The notes under the pieces were generated by a model that saw only the letters and a program-made list of their open reading frames with translations, was not told the DNA's origin and ran no database searches. This document shows, piece by piece, positions 34,622-42,987 of a DNA stretch of 64,000 bases. The position numbers were made by a program, and so were the translations under genes. Position 1 is the first letter of the stretch; the number at the start of each line of letters is the position of its first letter. The stretch comes from Rubeoparvulum massiliense (lineage in GTDB: Bacteria > Bacillota > Bacilli > Rubeoparvulales > Rubeoparvulaceae), in contig NZ_CVPE01000006.1 of the NCBI RefSeq assembly GCF_001049895.1, positions 1 to 64,000 on the forward strand. Reading direction: 5' to 3'.

Positions 34622-35299
34622 TTATTCATCGGCGAATAATGCCCAAGCTAAGCGGAGTAAATCAAGGAAGATATTAATGAAATTTAAATACATGCTTAGG
34701 ATTAAAGCGGGAATCATCGCTTCTGTAAAGCCTGTTTGCTTCAGAATGGAAACATCATAGAGGATGAATCCACTGAAGACGATGAGCGATACAGCAGCGA
34801 TGATCGTCCCTAGCGCAGACAGACTGAGGAAAATATTAGCGATGCCAGCAATGATCAAGACGATTAAAGTAACCATTAGCATGGAACCCATAAAGGTAAA
34901 ATCACGTTTCGATTTCCAGGCGTAGATGGAGAGACCGATAAAGATGGCTGACGCAAGACCAAAGCATGCTGTAACAATGGCGCCACCGAGTACCTGCGTG
35001 TAGATAAAGATCAGAGGATAGATGGCAAAGCCCTCGATTACAGCAAAAGTCCAAACAAATTTGTAGCTGATGGCTGAAGACTTACGAATAAAATATGTGA
35101 ATAATAACAATCCTAAGCCGATAAAGCCAGCGATCATTCCAAATTGATTGGCCAATTGAATATTCTGTCCAAAAACAAAATAGGAGGCAACCATCCCTAA
35201 CATGGTTAAAAGGAAGGCGATTCCTACTCCTCGTAATACTCGTTCAATCAGGGAATCATTACTGGTACTGGTAATGACCTCTGTACTCTGCTGATACAT
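34622..35299 (-). CDS. Bax inhibitor-1 (BI-1/YccA) family membrane protein
   Basis: The 225-residue protein has about seven membrane helices and the BI-1 family pattern, including YPLIFIYTQVLGGAIVTACFGLASAIFIGLS and a C-terminal helix with LYLNFINIFLDLLRL-like sequence. Bacterial relatives (YetJ) are pH-sensitive calcium leak channels, or interact with the FtsH protease (YccA). ATGAGGTGA lies before the ATG. It stands alone with its own terminator. A Ca2+ leak role is a family inference. Confidence 0.88.
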   Translation of the reverse strand: MYQQSTEVITSTSNDSLIERVLRGVGIAFLLTMLGMVASYFVFGQNIQLANQFGMIAGFIGLGLLLFTYFIRKSSAISYKFVWTFAVIEGFAIYPLIFIYTQVLGGAIVTACFGLASAIFIGLSIYAWKSKRDFTFMGSMLMVTLIVLIIAGIANIFLSLSALGTIIAAVSLIVFSGFILYDVSILKQTGFTEAMIPALILSMYLNFINIFLDLLRLAWALFADE

Positions 35300-35410
35300 G
35301 TTTTCACCTCATTTAGAACTTGTTATTTTATATTATTAGTCCAAACTATGGAAAATGTCAACTTCATGGAGGCAAAAAAAGGTAGTAAATATTGGCTGGT
35401 CTCTTTAAAA

Positions 35411-35443
35411 TTACAAAGGCTCCCACCTACCTAGGAGGGAGCA
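35411..35443 (-). terminator. Probable terminator of the metallophosphoesterase gene
   Basis: GCTCCC pairs with GGGAGC (35420-35425 with 35437-35442) and minus-strand CTTTGTAATTTTA follows. The T run is imperfect. Confidence 0.45.
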
Positions 35444-35461
35444 GGAGATGACTAATTACGA

Positions 35462-36289
35462 TTAATAAATCTGATGTAGCGTGATTTCTGGGCGAGAACG
35501 AAGGCGAATATTTACCCCTGTTTGACCCAAGCCTTCATTGATATAGAATGCACGGTCATTATAGTAGTGAAGCCCTTTGATAATATCCTCTCGCCACATG
35601 GGACCCATCTTGGCGAGGTGATAGGGACGGGGCCAGTTAATCTGACCGCCATGAAAATGGCCGCAGAGCAAATAATGATAGTGGTAGCGTTTTAAATCCC
35701 AGACGGTGTGGGGATCATGGGTGAGTACAATGGTTAGCATCCGTGGATGATTGATCACACCTTGGAAGGAACTAACGATATCATCATGTCCAGAGTAGGC
35801 ATCATCAATACCAACAATTTGTAGTGGCTCCTCATCGATCCAGATGGTACGATTCTCGTTGACCAGTAATACGACATCGTATGCTTTCATCACTTGTTCG
35901 AGCTGGAGCATCATTGTAGATGAAAGCTTATAATCATGGTTGCCCCATACGGCGTAGATTCCGTATTTTGGTTGTAAGCGTTGTAATACCTCGAGATAGG
36001 AAGCGAACTTCGTAATGCTACTCTCCTTCTCTAGATAATCGCCAGTGAGGGCGATGAGATCGATAGGCTCTGTTCCCACCATTTGAAAGATTTCTTCAGG
36101 TGAGATGGAGATATGCTCCATATGGAGGTCAGATAGATGGAGAATGTGTAATCTTTCTTTGCGTTCACCTACTTTTAAGTTAACATGGTTGACGCTAGGT
36201 ACCTTGGTATTATGGTGAGCGCGCAGCAGTAAGGTAACGATCCCAACGAACAGGATGAAAGCCATCCCCCATAGCATAATTAGATCCAT
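35462..36289 (-). CDS. Membrane-anchored metallophosphoesterase
   Basis: The 275-residue protein has one N-terminal membrane helix (about residues 3-22) and a calcineurin-like phosphoesterase domain. The metal ligands are in SDLHME, TGDYLEK, WGNHDYK, LTHDPH and CGHFHGGQ. It resembles the YkuE/YaeI group of phosphodiesterases, which act on lipid or nucleotide phosphodiesters near the membrane. GAGGAGGTT precedes the ATG. It diverges from the riboswitch-controlled TerC gene. The substrate is unknown. Confidence 0.9.
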   Translation of the reverse strand: MDLIMLWGMAFILFVGIVTLLLRAHHNTKVPSVNHVNLKVGERKERLHILHLSDLHMEHISISPEEIFQMVGTEPIDLIALTGDYLEKESSITKFASYLEVLQRLQPKYGIYAVWGNHDYKLSSTMMLQLEQVMKAYDVVLLVNENRTIWIDEEPLQIVGIDDAYSGHDDIVSSFQGVINHPRMLTIVLTHDPHTVWDLKRYHYHYLLCGHFHGGQINWPRPYHLAKMGPMWREDIIKGLHYYNDRAFYINEGLGQTGVNIRLRSRPEITLHQIY

Positions 36290-36408
36290 GCTTTAACCTC
36301 CTCTCTAGTCAATCAACCTTATTCTATTACAAGCTCAGACAAAAAAGTAGATGATAATGGATGGAATTAACGCTTCATTTTTGTTTAATCATACCCTTGT
36401 TTATATGC

Positions 36409-36436
36409 TTGTCAAGTAGTAATATAATATTATATC
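36409..36436 (+). promoter_or_regulatory. Promoter of the riboswitch-TerC transcript
   Basis: TTGTCA (36409-36414) and TATATC (36431-36436) are 16 bases apart, about 32 bases before the riboswitch core. Confidence 0.45.
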
Positions 36437-36467
36437 AATTTTTCAATCGAATAGCTTTTCTAGATGC

Positions 36468-36560
36468 AAAGGGGAGTAGCTTTTACAGCATAATCGTCAA
36501 TCTCAGGATGTGTTCCATCCTCGGTTATGTTGGCAGCGTAAAGTTGTTAGCAAGACCTTT
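36468..36560 (+). ncRNA. yybP-ykoY manganese riboswitch
   Basis: The conserved features are all present: AAAGGGGAGTAGC at the start, ATCGTCAATCTCAGG in the middle, a variable hairpin (GGATGTGTTCCATCC), TTGGCAGCGTAAA, and the closing AGCAAGACCTTT, which pairs with the opening. This family binds Mn2+ and turns on exporters and TerC-type genes. The gene it precedes (36700) is a TerC family member, a standard partner. The surrounding 36290-36699 gap holds no protein gene. Confidence 0.93.
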
Positions 36561-36590
36561 ATCACGTTTAACGTTGATAAGGGTCTTTTT
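36552..36590 (+). terminator. Expression-platform terminator of the manganese riboswitch
   Basis: AAGACCTTTATC pairs with GATAAGGGTCTT, followed by TTTTTATTT. The 5' arm is the 3' strand of the aptamer's closing helix, so Mn2+ binding should prevent the terminator and permit expression. Confidence 0.88.
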
Positions 36591-36699
36591 ATTTGGACAA
36601 TCTTTCTCCTGTTGAATTCATTGCAAGCTGGAAAGACTATGAAGAGCGAATCTTTTTCAGAAATGGTTACAACATTGGACGCAGAAAGGAAGAAGCAGT

Positions 36700-37371
36700 G
36701 TGTCAAATCTGGAGTTAGTCTGGGCATTATTTAGCATCATCATGTTAGACATTGTACTAGGTGGAGATAATGCAGTCATTATCGCCATGGCTAGCAAGCG
36801 CTTAGACCCTCATCTTCGCAAGAAGGCTATTTTCTACGGAACCTTCGGTGCTGTTGCTGTACGGGGAACTTTAGCAATTGTAGCAGTAAAAATGTTGGAA
36901 TTACCATATCTCCATGTAGTCGGAGGCATCCTTCTTGTGGCTATCGCCTTTAAGCTACTGGTGGAACATAAAGATAAGGGAATGAAGGTTAAGGAAGGTG
37001 GATCGCTGGGAGAAGCCATTCGAATTATCATTACCGCAGATGTGATCATGGGGCTGGACAATGTCTTAGCCATCGCTGGTGCATCCAATGGTCACTGGGG
37101 CTTAATCATTCTAGGCTTGCTTGTCAGTGTGCCGATCATTCTATGGGGTAGCTTCCTGATCCTAAAGCTGATGGATCGCTTTCCTATTATCATCTATATC
37201 GGTGGTGCAATCCTCGCTTGGACAGCAGGCAAAATGATTGTAGCCGAAATGAAATTGGCATCCTTCTTTGCGATGATTCCATATGCACGTTATTCAGTAC
37301 CTCTTCTCTTTGTCATCGTCATCTTAAGTATAAGCACATCGATTAACCGTAAGCATCATCAAGCAGCATAA
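36700..37371 (+). CDS. TerC family integral membrane protein (Mn-linked)
   Basis: The 223-residue protein has about seven membrane helices with the TerC acidic motifs: LDIVLGGDNAVIIAMAS in helix 1 and ADVIMGLDNVLAIAGAS in the middle. Bacillus relatives (YkoY, YceF, YjbE) help manganese export or metalation of exported proteins. The GTG at 36700 has AGAAAGGAAG upstream. A manganese riboswitch and terminator precede it, so expression should rise with Mn2+. It is monocistronic with its own terminator. Confidence 0.92.
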   Translation: MSNLELVWALFSIIMLDIVLGGDNAVIIAMASKRLDPHLRKKAIFYGTFGAVAVRGTLAIVAVKMLELPYLHVVGGILLVAIAFKLLVEHKDKGMKVKEGGSLGEAIRIIITADVIMGLDNVLAIAGASNGHWGLIILGLLVSVPIILWGSFLILKLMDRFPIIIYIGGAILAWTAGKMIVAEMKLASFFAMIPYARYSVPLLFVIVILSISTSINRKHHQAA

Positions 37372-37389
37372 TTTGATTGAGAGATAATA

Positions 37390-37426
37390 AAAAGCAGGTT
37401 ATTCATAATGAATAGCCTGCTTTTTT
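37390..37426 (+). terminator. Terminator after the TerC gene
   Basis: AAAGCAGGTTATTC pairs with GAATAGCCTGCTTT (one wobble), followed by six T. It can also serve the converging gene at 37467. Confidence 0.85.
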
Positions 37427-37466
37427 GGACCAATTATCTCATTTATCTCGATGAGCTCAGTAAGGA

Positions 37467-38144
37467 CTACTTTGCTCGTTTATTGTTGGAAGAATTACCA
37501 TTTCCATTTTTTGCAGAGGGTAGTAATTGCTTAAAGAAGGTGATTACCCGGCTTACAGTTAGGATGATCTCTGTACTGTAGGTGAGTGCGATGTTTTTAC
37601 CTACTGCCTTCGTACCTACAATCGCGGAGCTGATTAAACCAGCAATAAAAATGGAGACAACGGATTGATAAGTGGTAAGCTCATCACTGAGTGCGATGAT
37701 TTGAAAGACCACGGCCGCCCCGGCAGTACCAGAAATATAACCAGCAACGTCACCTACCACATCAGCAAAAAAATTATTGTACTTCTCAGCATTCTGAACG
37801 ATAGAGATTGCTTGCTTTGCTCCGAAAACACGATTGGCAGCCATAGCTGCAAAGGGCTTCACATCTGCCGCGGTTACAGCGACAGCTACAATGTCAGCCA
37901 GTGTTCCTACAAGAACGATTAGTAGAATGGTAAAGAAAGCGATAAGTAATGAGGAGTTACGTAGCAGTAATTCGCTGATCGTGCTAATTCCAACGGCAGT
38001 AAAAAAGGTCCAAATGGAAATAATGATACTCCAGCGTGTAATAAAGCTTTTCTTCTTTACTTTTACTCCTGTCCTCTTACCGTTGCCATTTCCTTTCTTC
38101 GTTTCCTGAAGCGGGTCAATCTCATCTTTTTCTTGCTTACTCAA
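37467..38144 (-). CDS. Integral membrane protein, unknown function
   Basis: The 225-residue protein has a Lys-rich cytoplasmic N-terminus (about 35 residues), hydrophobic segments near residues 40-60, 67-90, 140-160 and 165-185, and a basic Asn-rich C-terminus. The segment GTLADIVAVAVTAADVKPFAAMAANRVFGAKQAISIVQNAEKYNNF, split here over two membrane borders, resembles the DUF21/CorB-type integral domain of Mg2+/Co2+ efflux proteins, without CBS domains. That assignment is tentative. The TTG start has GGGGATGA upstream. It stands alone, convergent with the TerC gene. Confidence 0.7.
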   Translation of the reverse strand: MSKQEKDEIDPLQETKKGNGNGKRTGVKVKKKSFITRWSIIISIWTFFTAVGISTISELLLRNSSLLIAFFTILLIVLVGTLADIVAVAVTAADVKPFAAMAANRVFGAKQAISIVQNAEKYNNFFADVVGDVAGYISGTAGAAVVFQIIALSDELTTYQSVVSIFIAGLISSAIVGTKAVGKNIALTYSTEIILTVSRVITFFKQLLPSAKNGNGNSSNNKRAK

Positions 38145-38412
38145 AATTCATCCCCACAATCTTACATATTTTTGTTACACAGCGGGCATAAAAATGCAAC
38201 CCATCTGTGCATAGAGCGTATAAAGAGTTAAGAAATATTATACCATAATTCAGGGTAGCAAGCATAGTTCCACGAGAGAGAATGTGCAGGTGAGTAAAGC
38301 GAAATGTAAAATTTCCTTCCCAGTTACCCCTAGCAGTTCCAAAGGGATTAATGCTACTATTAATAGTAAGAATCAAGAACGATGAGGGCTTTACTTGGAG
38401 GTGGCTAAGCAG

Positions 38413-40032
38413 GTGGAACAACCATCTAACCATTTCGCTTGGGCTTTAGTGGCAATGTTGGTGGAAGAGAAGGGCTATCAGCTTATACAAGTGGAACGGC
38501 GTCCTGGTGAGGAGCAATACCCGATTTTTCACCTTGTGGCAAAAAATCAGATCTCTTTACAATACATAAGAATCTCCATGGTCGATCATATGTGGAGACA
38601 GGTAATGGAGCGTGAGCGGGCAGAGATGCAAGCTGCTAGTCTCCGTCTCTGTCAAGCGTTTCAAGCACGACGCTACGATGCACTCAATCTCTATCTTTTT
38701 AATCAATCGCCATTACCTGATATCCGTTCCTATGTACAGGAAGGTTTTGCGACGGATGGGGTAAACAATTTACAGGTAGGCCTTCTTGATTGGGAAGCGC
38801 AGAAATACATCGGTCAGGGTCAAATCCTTTACTCGCTCCATTGTGCTCCTGAACAGTTAAGTTATCTACTCCAGCATTATTCTGAGCGATCGGTGGATGA
38901 ATATGTTCACCGTTTACAGCAGCAATCCCTGGAGAGCGAGAAGCAGCACCGTAAGAATCGGCAGATTGAAGTAATCCAGAAGCATACAACCTTAACCTAC
39001 GCCTTTCTTGTATTTAATATTTTGATGTTCTTTGTGCTTTCTATCAATGGTGGAAGCACCAATACAGAGACATTGATCCGTTTTGGTGCCAAGGTGAATC
39101 CCCTGATTGTAGAAGGGGAGTGGTGGCGACTCTTTACACCGATGTTCCTCCATATTGGGATTTACCACTTGATGTTTAACAGTATGGCCTTATATGTACT
39201 GGGCTCCTTAGTGGAAAGAATGTATGGTAGTCAACGCTTTGTCTTGATCTATCTCATTGCAGGAATCGGCGGAAACGTAGCCAGTTTCATTTTTTCATCG
39301 GCCATTTCTGCTGGTGCCTCTGGCGCTGTTTTTGGCTTACTCGGTGCCTTACTCTATTTTGGACTTCGCAATCGCCAAGCTTTTATGAACACCATCGGCT
39401 TTGATGTTCTCGTCATGGTAGGGCTCAACCTAAGCATTGGCTTTATCGTTCCCGGGATCGACAATTTCGCCCACTTAGGGGGCTTAATCGTAGGCTTTCT
39501 CGCAGCCTTCCTCGTTGGTCTCCCCCGTGAACGTCAGCAGATTCAACGAATTCTTGCAGCATTGCTTCTCATCATCTTCCTTGGTGGCGGAACGGTCTTA
39601 GGAACCAATGAGTATAAAGAGAGTGCAGATTACCTCTACCGTACTGGCCATCAAGCATTAACAGATGGGGACTTTGCTAGCGCGAAGGTAAGCTTTGAAA
39701 AAATGCTTGAAAAAGATCCTGCATTAAGGCAGGATCCACAGGTAAGCTTATTTTATGGATTATCGCTGCTGAATACGGGAGATGCAGAGGGGGCTAGACA
39801 GTTTCTTGAAGGATACTTAGCCGATGAGCAAACTGAAAAGTTACCCAATCATTATTTTCTTCTCTCTTATACGTATAAAGAGCTGAAGGACGTAGAGAAG
39901 GAACGCTCAGCACTAGAGCAGGTTCTACGCATGGAGCCTAACGAATCCATGGGACTTCAAGCAAAATTGCGACTTGTTGAGTTAAATGTGGATCAAAAGT
40001 TAAATAACTCCAGCGACGAATCGGGTCAATAG
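38413..40032 (+). CDS. Rhomboid intramembrane protease with C-terminal TPR region
   Basis: The 539-residue protein has a cytoplasmic N-terminal domain (about 190 residues) and then a rhomboid domain. WWRLFTPMFLHIGIYHLMFNSMALY leads to the catalytic Ser303 in GASGAVFG and His354 in NFAHLGG. TPR-like repeats occupy about residues 405-535. This is the layout of B. subtilis GluP (YqgP), which cleaves membrane proteins and takes part in metal-transporter turnover. The GTG at 38413 follows GGAGGTGGC; an in-frame TTG at 38395 overlaps the SD. It lies just upstream of a signal peptidase gene. Confidence 0.9.
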   Translation: MEQPSNHFAWALVAMLVEEKGYQLIQVERRPGEEQYPIFHLVAKNQISLQYIRISMVDHMWRQVMERERAEMQAASLRLCQAFQARRYDALNLYLFNQSPLPDIRSYVQEGFATDGVNNLQVGLLDWEAQKYIGQGQILYSLHCAPEQLSYLLQHYSERSVDEYVHRLQQQSLESEKQHRKNRQIEVIQKHTTLTYAFLVFNILMFFVLSINGGSTNTETLIRFGAKVNPLIVEGEWWRLFTPMFLHIGIYHLMFNSMALYVLGSLVERMYGSQRFVLIYLIAGIGGNVASFIFSSAISAGASGAVFGLLGALLYFGLRNRQAFMNTIGFDVLVMVGLNLSIGFIVPGIDNFAHLGGLIVGFLAAFLVGLPRERQQIQRILAALLLIIFLGGGTVLGTNEYKESADYLYRTGHQALTDGDFASAKVSFEKMLEKDPALRQDPQVSLFYGLSLLNTGDAEGARQFLEGYLADEQTEKLPNHYFLLSYTYKELKDVEKERSALEQVLRMEPNESMGLQAKLRLVELNVDQKLNNSSDESGQ

Positions 40033-40110
40033 ATGGTTCAAATTCTCGGGAGCAATATGCTATAATCGAGTGCGACAAAAATGTAGAGTGTGTATATTGG
40101 AGGCTTTTGT

Positions 40111-40632
40111 ATGCGTGAATCAGTGAAACGTGAAATTATCAGTTGGATAAAATCCCTTGTGATCGCAGTAGTGATCACGTTGATCATTGTCAATACTGTC
40201 TTTACAGTCAGCGTTGTACAAGGAACATCGATGCAACCAACCCTTGAGAATCATGAACGGCTTTTCCTCAATCGCGTTCCTTACTATTTTAATGAGCCTA
40301 AGCATGAAGATATCGTGGTTTTTCCGGAGCCATTCAGTCTTGAAAAACGCTATTTAATCAAGCGGGTTATTGGCACACCTGGCGATGTAATTGAGATCCG
40401 TGATGGCTATGTCTATCGTAACGGGGAGAAATTAGACGAAGTATATACCGATGTCATCGTGGAAAATGGTGATATGGATCCGATTACCGTGACACCTGGG
40501 CATGTCTTTGTCCTCGGCGATAATCGTCATTTTGGCGGTAGTATGGATAGCCGCTATTTCGGTCTCATTGCGATCTCAGATATTGAAGGTCGGGCTGACT
40601 TTGTGATCTTTCCTCGACCACGGCTCCTATGA
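40111..40632 (+). CDS. lepB: Type I signal peptidase
   Basis: This membrane serine protease removes signal peptides from secreted proteins. The 173-residue product is of the short Bacillus SipS class. It has one N-terminal membrane helix (about residues 12-34), the catalytic Ser40 in GTSMQPTL and the base Lys84 in RYLIKRVIGTPGD, then VLGDNRHFGGSMDSRYFG (box E). The ATG at 40111 has TTGGAGG upstream. Its stop overlaps the end of the convergent gene by six bases, leaving no room for a terminator between them. Confidence 0.93.
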   Translation: MRESVKREIISWIKSLVIAVVITLIIVNTVFTVSVVQGTSMQPTLENHERLFLNRVPYYFNEPKHEDIVVFPEPFSLEKRYLIKRVIGTPGDVIEIRDGYVYRNGEKLDEVYTDVIVENGDMDPITVTPGHVFVLGDNRHFGGSMDSRYFGLIAISDIEGRADFVIFPRPRLL

Positions 40633-41553
40633 TGCAGGGATCTCCTGCCGTAGCTGATGTAGTTTCCCATCCTTGGTCTGATAAATAACGAGGAGATGGG
40701 AACCAGAACGATGAATTAAAATGAGAGGGATGGTACTACCAATGGTAGAGGCCGTCCCTTCTTCATTAGCACCGACAACGAGATAGTGATAGAGTCCTTC
40801 CCAGAGGCGACCGATGGCTTCCATGCTTTGCTTCATGGTAAGACCAGGTAGGGGCTGCTTGAGATAGCTATTCAATGCTGTAAGGGGAATCACTTCATAT
40901 TCATCGCCATGAAGCTTGAAGCTTTCAATGGCTTGCTGCAAGACCTTCTGCAGCTTCTTTTGCAGCTGGCGGTCAAAGACCACTTTCCAGCTCTGCTCTT
41001 CTGGCGTAACAGCCTGACTAAAGGAGTGAAGGGCACCTTTCTTCTCAGGGGCAGCGATTACATAGCGCGTATCAGCAGAGAGGGCTTGTTGACCGGTGAT
41101 CTGATCATTCTCATGGAACTCCGCATGATGATAGGTTATGGCATCAAAGCGATGGGGGTTGGCGGCTTCCTCCTTTACGGATTGAACTAGAGTAGCGGTA
41201 TTCTCCTTCCAATTAAATAACTTACCAATCAATTCTCCATCTTCATAGAGAAGAGCCACATCTTGACGAAGGTAGGCAGGCTCATTGGTTTTCGAGGTGG
41301 TAGCTAGCTCCATATCATAGCGGTTTCCTTGGCGGGGCTGAAAGCTAAGATGGGTGGTAAAGTCGGTGAAGTATCGCTCTGAATCAAGGGGGAAGAACTT
41401 CACCACGGCGATGGGCTCATTGGAGAAGGGAAGCCATTGTAATAAGCCATACAGAGGGATGAGATGAAGTAAAAAGAGGAGCATCATGATCCGTAGTCTT
41501 GTTCCATGCTCAAGCAGCCGAAAGCCTGTTTTTTGCTTCTGTTTGTTTCTCAT
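40627..41553 (-). CDS. Membrane-anchored protein, unknown function
   Basis: The 308-residue product has a basic N-terminus and one membrane helix (about residues 21-42, MMLLFLLHLIPLYGLLQWL). An extracytoplasmic domain of about 260 residues follows with no Cys. It contains segments such as DAITYHHAEFHENDQITGQQALSADTRYV split across two strands, and GLYHYLVVGANEEG. I do not recognise the family. The ATG at 41553 has GAGGGGGAA upstream; the frame opens 11 codons earlier without support. It overlaps the end of lepB tail to tail. Confidence 0.75.
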   Translation of the reverse strand: MRNKQKQKTGFRLLEHGTRLRIMMLLFLLHLIPLYGLLQWLPFSNEPIAVVKFFPLDSERYFTDFTTHLSFQPRQGNRYDMELATTSKTNEPAYLRQDVALLYEDGELIGKLFNWKENTATLVQSVKEEAANPHRFDAITYHHAEFHENDQITGQQALSADTRYVIAAPEKKGALHSFSQAVTPEEQSWKVVFDRQLQKKLQKVLQQAIESFKLHGDEYEVIPLTALNSYLKQPLPGLTMKQSMEAIGRLWEGLYHYLVVGANEEGTASTIGSTIPLILIHRSGSHLLVIYQTKDGKLHQLRQEIPAS

Positions 41554-41732
41554 TTTATTCCCCCTCGCTATCATGGAACTTTGCATATATCCTCATATTT
41601 CACTCCATATATATGGGACAAGGGGAGTAAATAGAACATTAGCAGGGTGTCTTCTCTCCCGTTTACAAAGGGGAGGGAAAGGTGGATAATGGTACATATC
41701 ATTTTTCCATTCTAATTCCATAGGGAGAGGAC

Positions 41733-42791
41733 GTGTCAGTCGTGGCCATATCAGTGGAATATATGGTGAATGCGTTAGTGAAGTTAACATCCATTCCTAG
41801 TCCTACAGGCAATACGGGACGTGCTATCGCATGGTTAGAGCAAACATGCAAGCAGTTAGGCGTAGAAACAAGACGTAATCATAAAGGAGGCTTACTCCTT
41901 ACCTTGCCTGGGGTGAATGATGAGCAACAGCGCTTTCTCACAGCCCATGTGGATACACTAGGTGCGATGGTAAAGGAGATTAAATCCAATGGACGTCTAT
42001 TACTCTCCATGATCGGCGGTTTCCGTTGGAATGCGGTGGAGGGAGAATATGTAGAGGTAGAGACATCGGATGGTCAACGCTTTACAGGTACCATCCTTTT
42101 GAAGCATGCCTCTGTCCACGTCTATAAAGACGCAGGTAGCATGGAACGAAGTGATGATAATATGGAGGTTCGTCTCGATGTGGATGTGAAGAATGCTGAT
42201 GAGGTACGGGCATTGGGCATTGCTGTAGGGGATTTTGTGAGTTTTGATCCCCGAACCCAGGTGACGGAGAGCGGCTATATTAAATCTCGTCACATCGATG
42301 ATAAGGCAAGTGCTGCCATCTTATTAGGCGTGATGAAATATTTACAAGAAGAGAAGATCGCCTTACCCTATACCACTCATATTCTGTTTAGCAATAATGA
42401 AGAGATCGGCTATGGTGGGAATTCCAATATTCCAGAGCGTGTCGTCGAGTATCTCTCAGTAGATATGGGAGCCATTGGGGAAGGGCAAACCACGGATGAG
42501 CATTGTGTCTCCATCTGTGCGAAGGATTCATCAGGTCCTTACCATTATGGCTTACGGAAGCGCTTGGTCGAGCTGGCCAAGCAGGAGGAGCTCTACTATC
42601 AGGTGGATATCTACCCCTATTACGGCTCTGATGCAAGTGCAGCCATGCGCTCAGGTCACGATTTGGTTCATGGACTGATTGGACCTGGTGTGGATGCCTC
42701 TCACGCCAATGAACGGACCCATCAAGATGCCATGGTGAACACTGCTCGTCTGGTCTTGGCCTATCTGCTGGATCAACGAATTGGTGGCTAA
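41733..42791 (+). CDS. M42 family metallopeptidase
   Basis: The 352-residue protein is an M42 aminopeptidase or endoglucanase-like peptidase with a di-zinc site. Metal ligands are in FLTAHVDTLGAMV, HIDDKASAAILLGV, NNEEIGYGG (catalytic Glu pair) and SVDMGAIG, with a C-terminal His in GVDASHANERTH. These enzymes are cytoplasmic multimers that trim peptides. The start is uncertain: GTG at 41733 lies very close to AGGGAGAGG, and GTG at 41742 is better spaced. It is monocistronic with a strong terminator. Confidence 0.9.
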   Translation: MSVVAISVEYMVNALVKLTSIPSPTGNTGRAIAWLEQTCKQLGVETRRNHKGGLLLTLPGVNDEQQRFLTAHVDTLGAMVKEIKSNGRLLLSMIGGFRWNAVEGEYVEVETSDGQRFTGTILLKHASVHVYKDAGSMERSDDNMEVRLDVDVKNADEVRALGIAVGDFVSFDPRTQVTESGYIKSRHIDDKASAAILLGVMKYLQEEKIALPYTTHILFSNNEEIGYGGNSNIPERVVEYLSVDMGAIGEGQTTDEHCVSICAKDSSGPYHYGLRKRLVELAKQEELYYQVDIYPYYGSDASAAMRSGHDLVHGLIGPGVDASHANERTHQDAMVNTARLVLAYLLDQRIGG

Positions 42792-42819
42792 TCGAAGAGT
42801 TGAGAAGAAGCGATTTTAA

Positions 42820-42863
42820 AAAGTGCCGGCGAACATTGTATGATAAGTTCGCCGGCTTTTTTG
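42820..42863 (+). terminator. Terminator after the M42 peptidase gene
   Basis: GCCGGCGAAC pairs perfectly with GTTCGCCGGC, followed by six T. Confidence 0.88.
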
Positions 42864-42876
42864 TTAATCATTATTA

Positions 42877-42905
42877 TTGACAGATGAGATTGAGAATGAT
42901 AATCT
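42877..42905 (+). promoter_or_regulatory. Promoter of the DHA2 exporter with overlapping Fur-like site
   Basis: TTGACA (42877-42882) and TAATCT (42900-42905) are 17 bases apart. GAGAATGATAATC at 42892-42904 matches the first 13 bases of the Fur consensus GATAATGATAATC with one difference and covers the -10 box. Right after it, GAACACACGTTC (42914-42925) is a GAAC-N4-GTTC dyad near the start of transcription. Confidence 0.6.
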
Positions 42906-42987
42906 TACACCATGAACACACGTTCACGGATTTATTATCAGGTTTGTTGGTCATGCTATTCATAGATTTATTTGAGGTGATTAAAGG

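Noticed and set aside
42912-42965. A 17-codon frame in the DHA2 exporter leader
   Set aside because: Its ATG falls at the predicted transcription start with no ribosome binding site, and no pairing with the exporter SD was seen.
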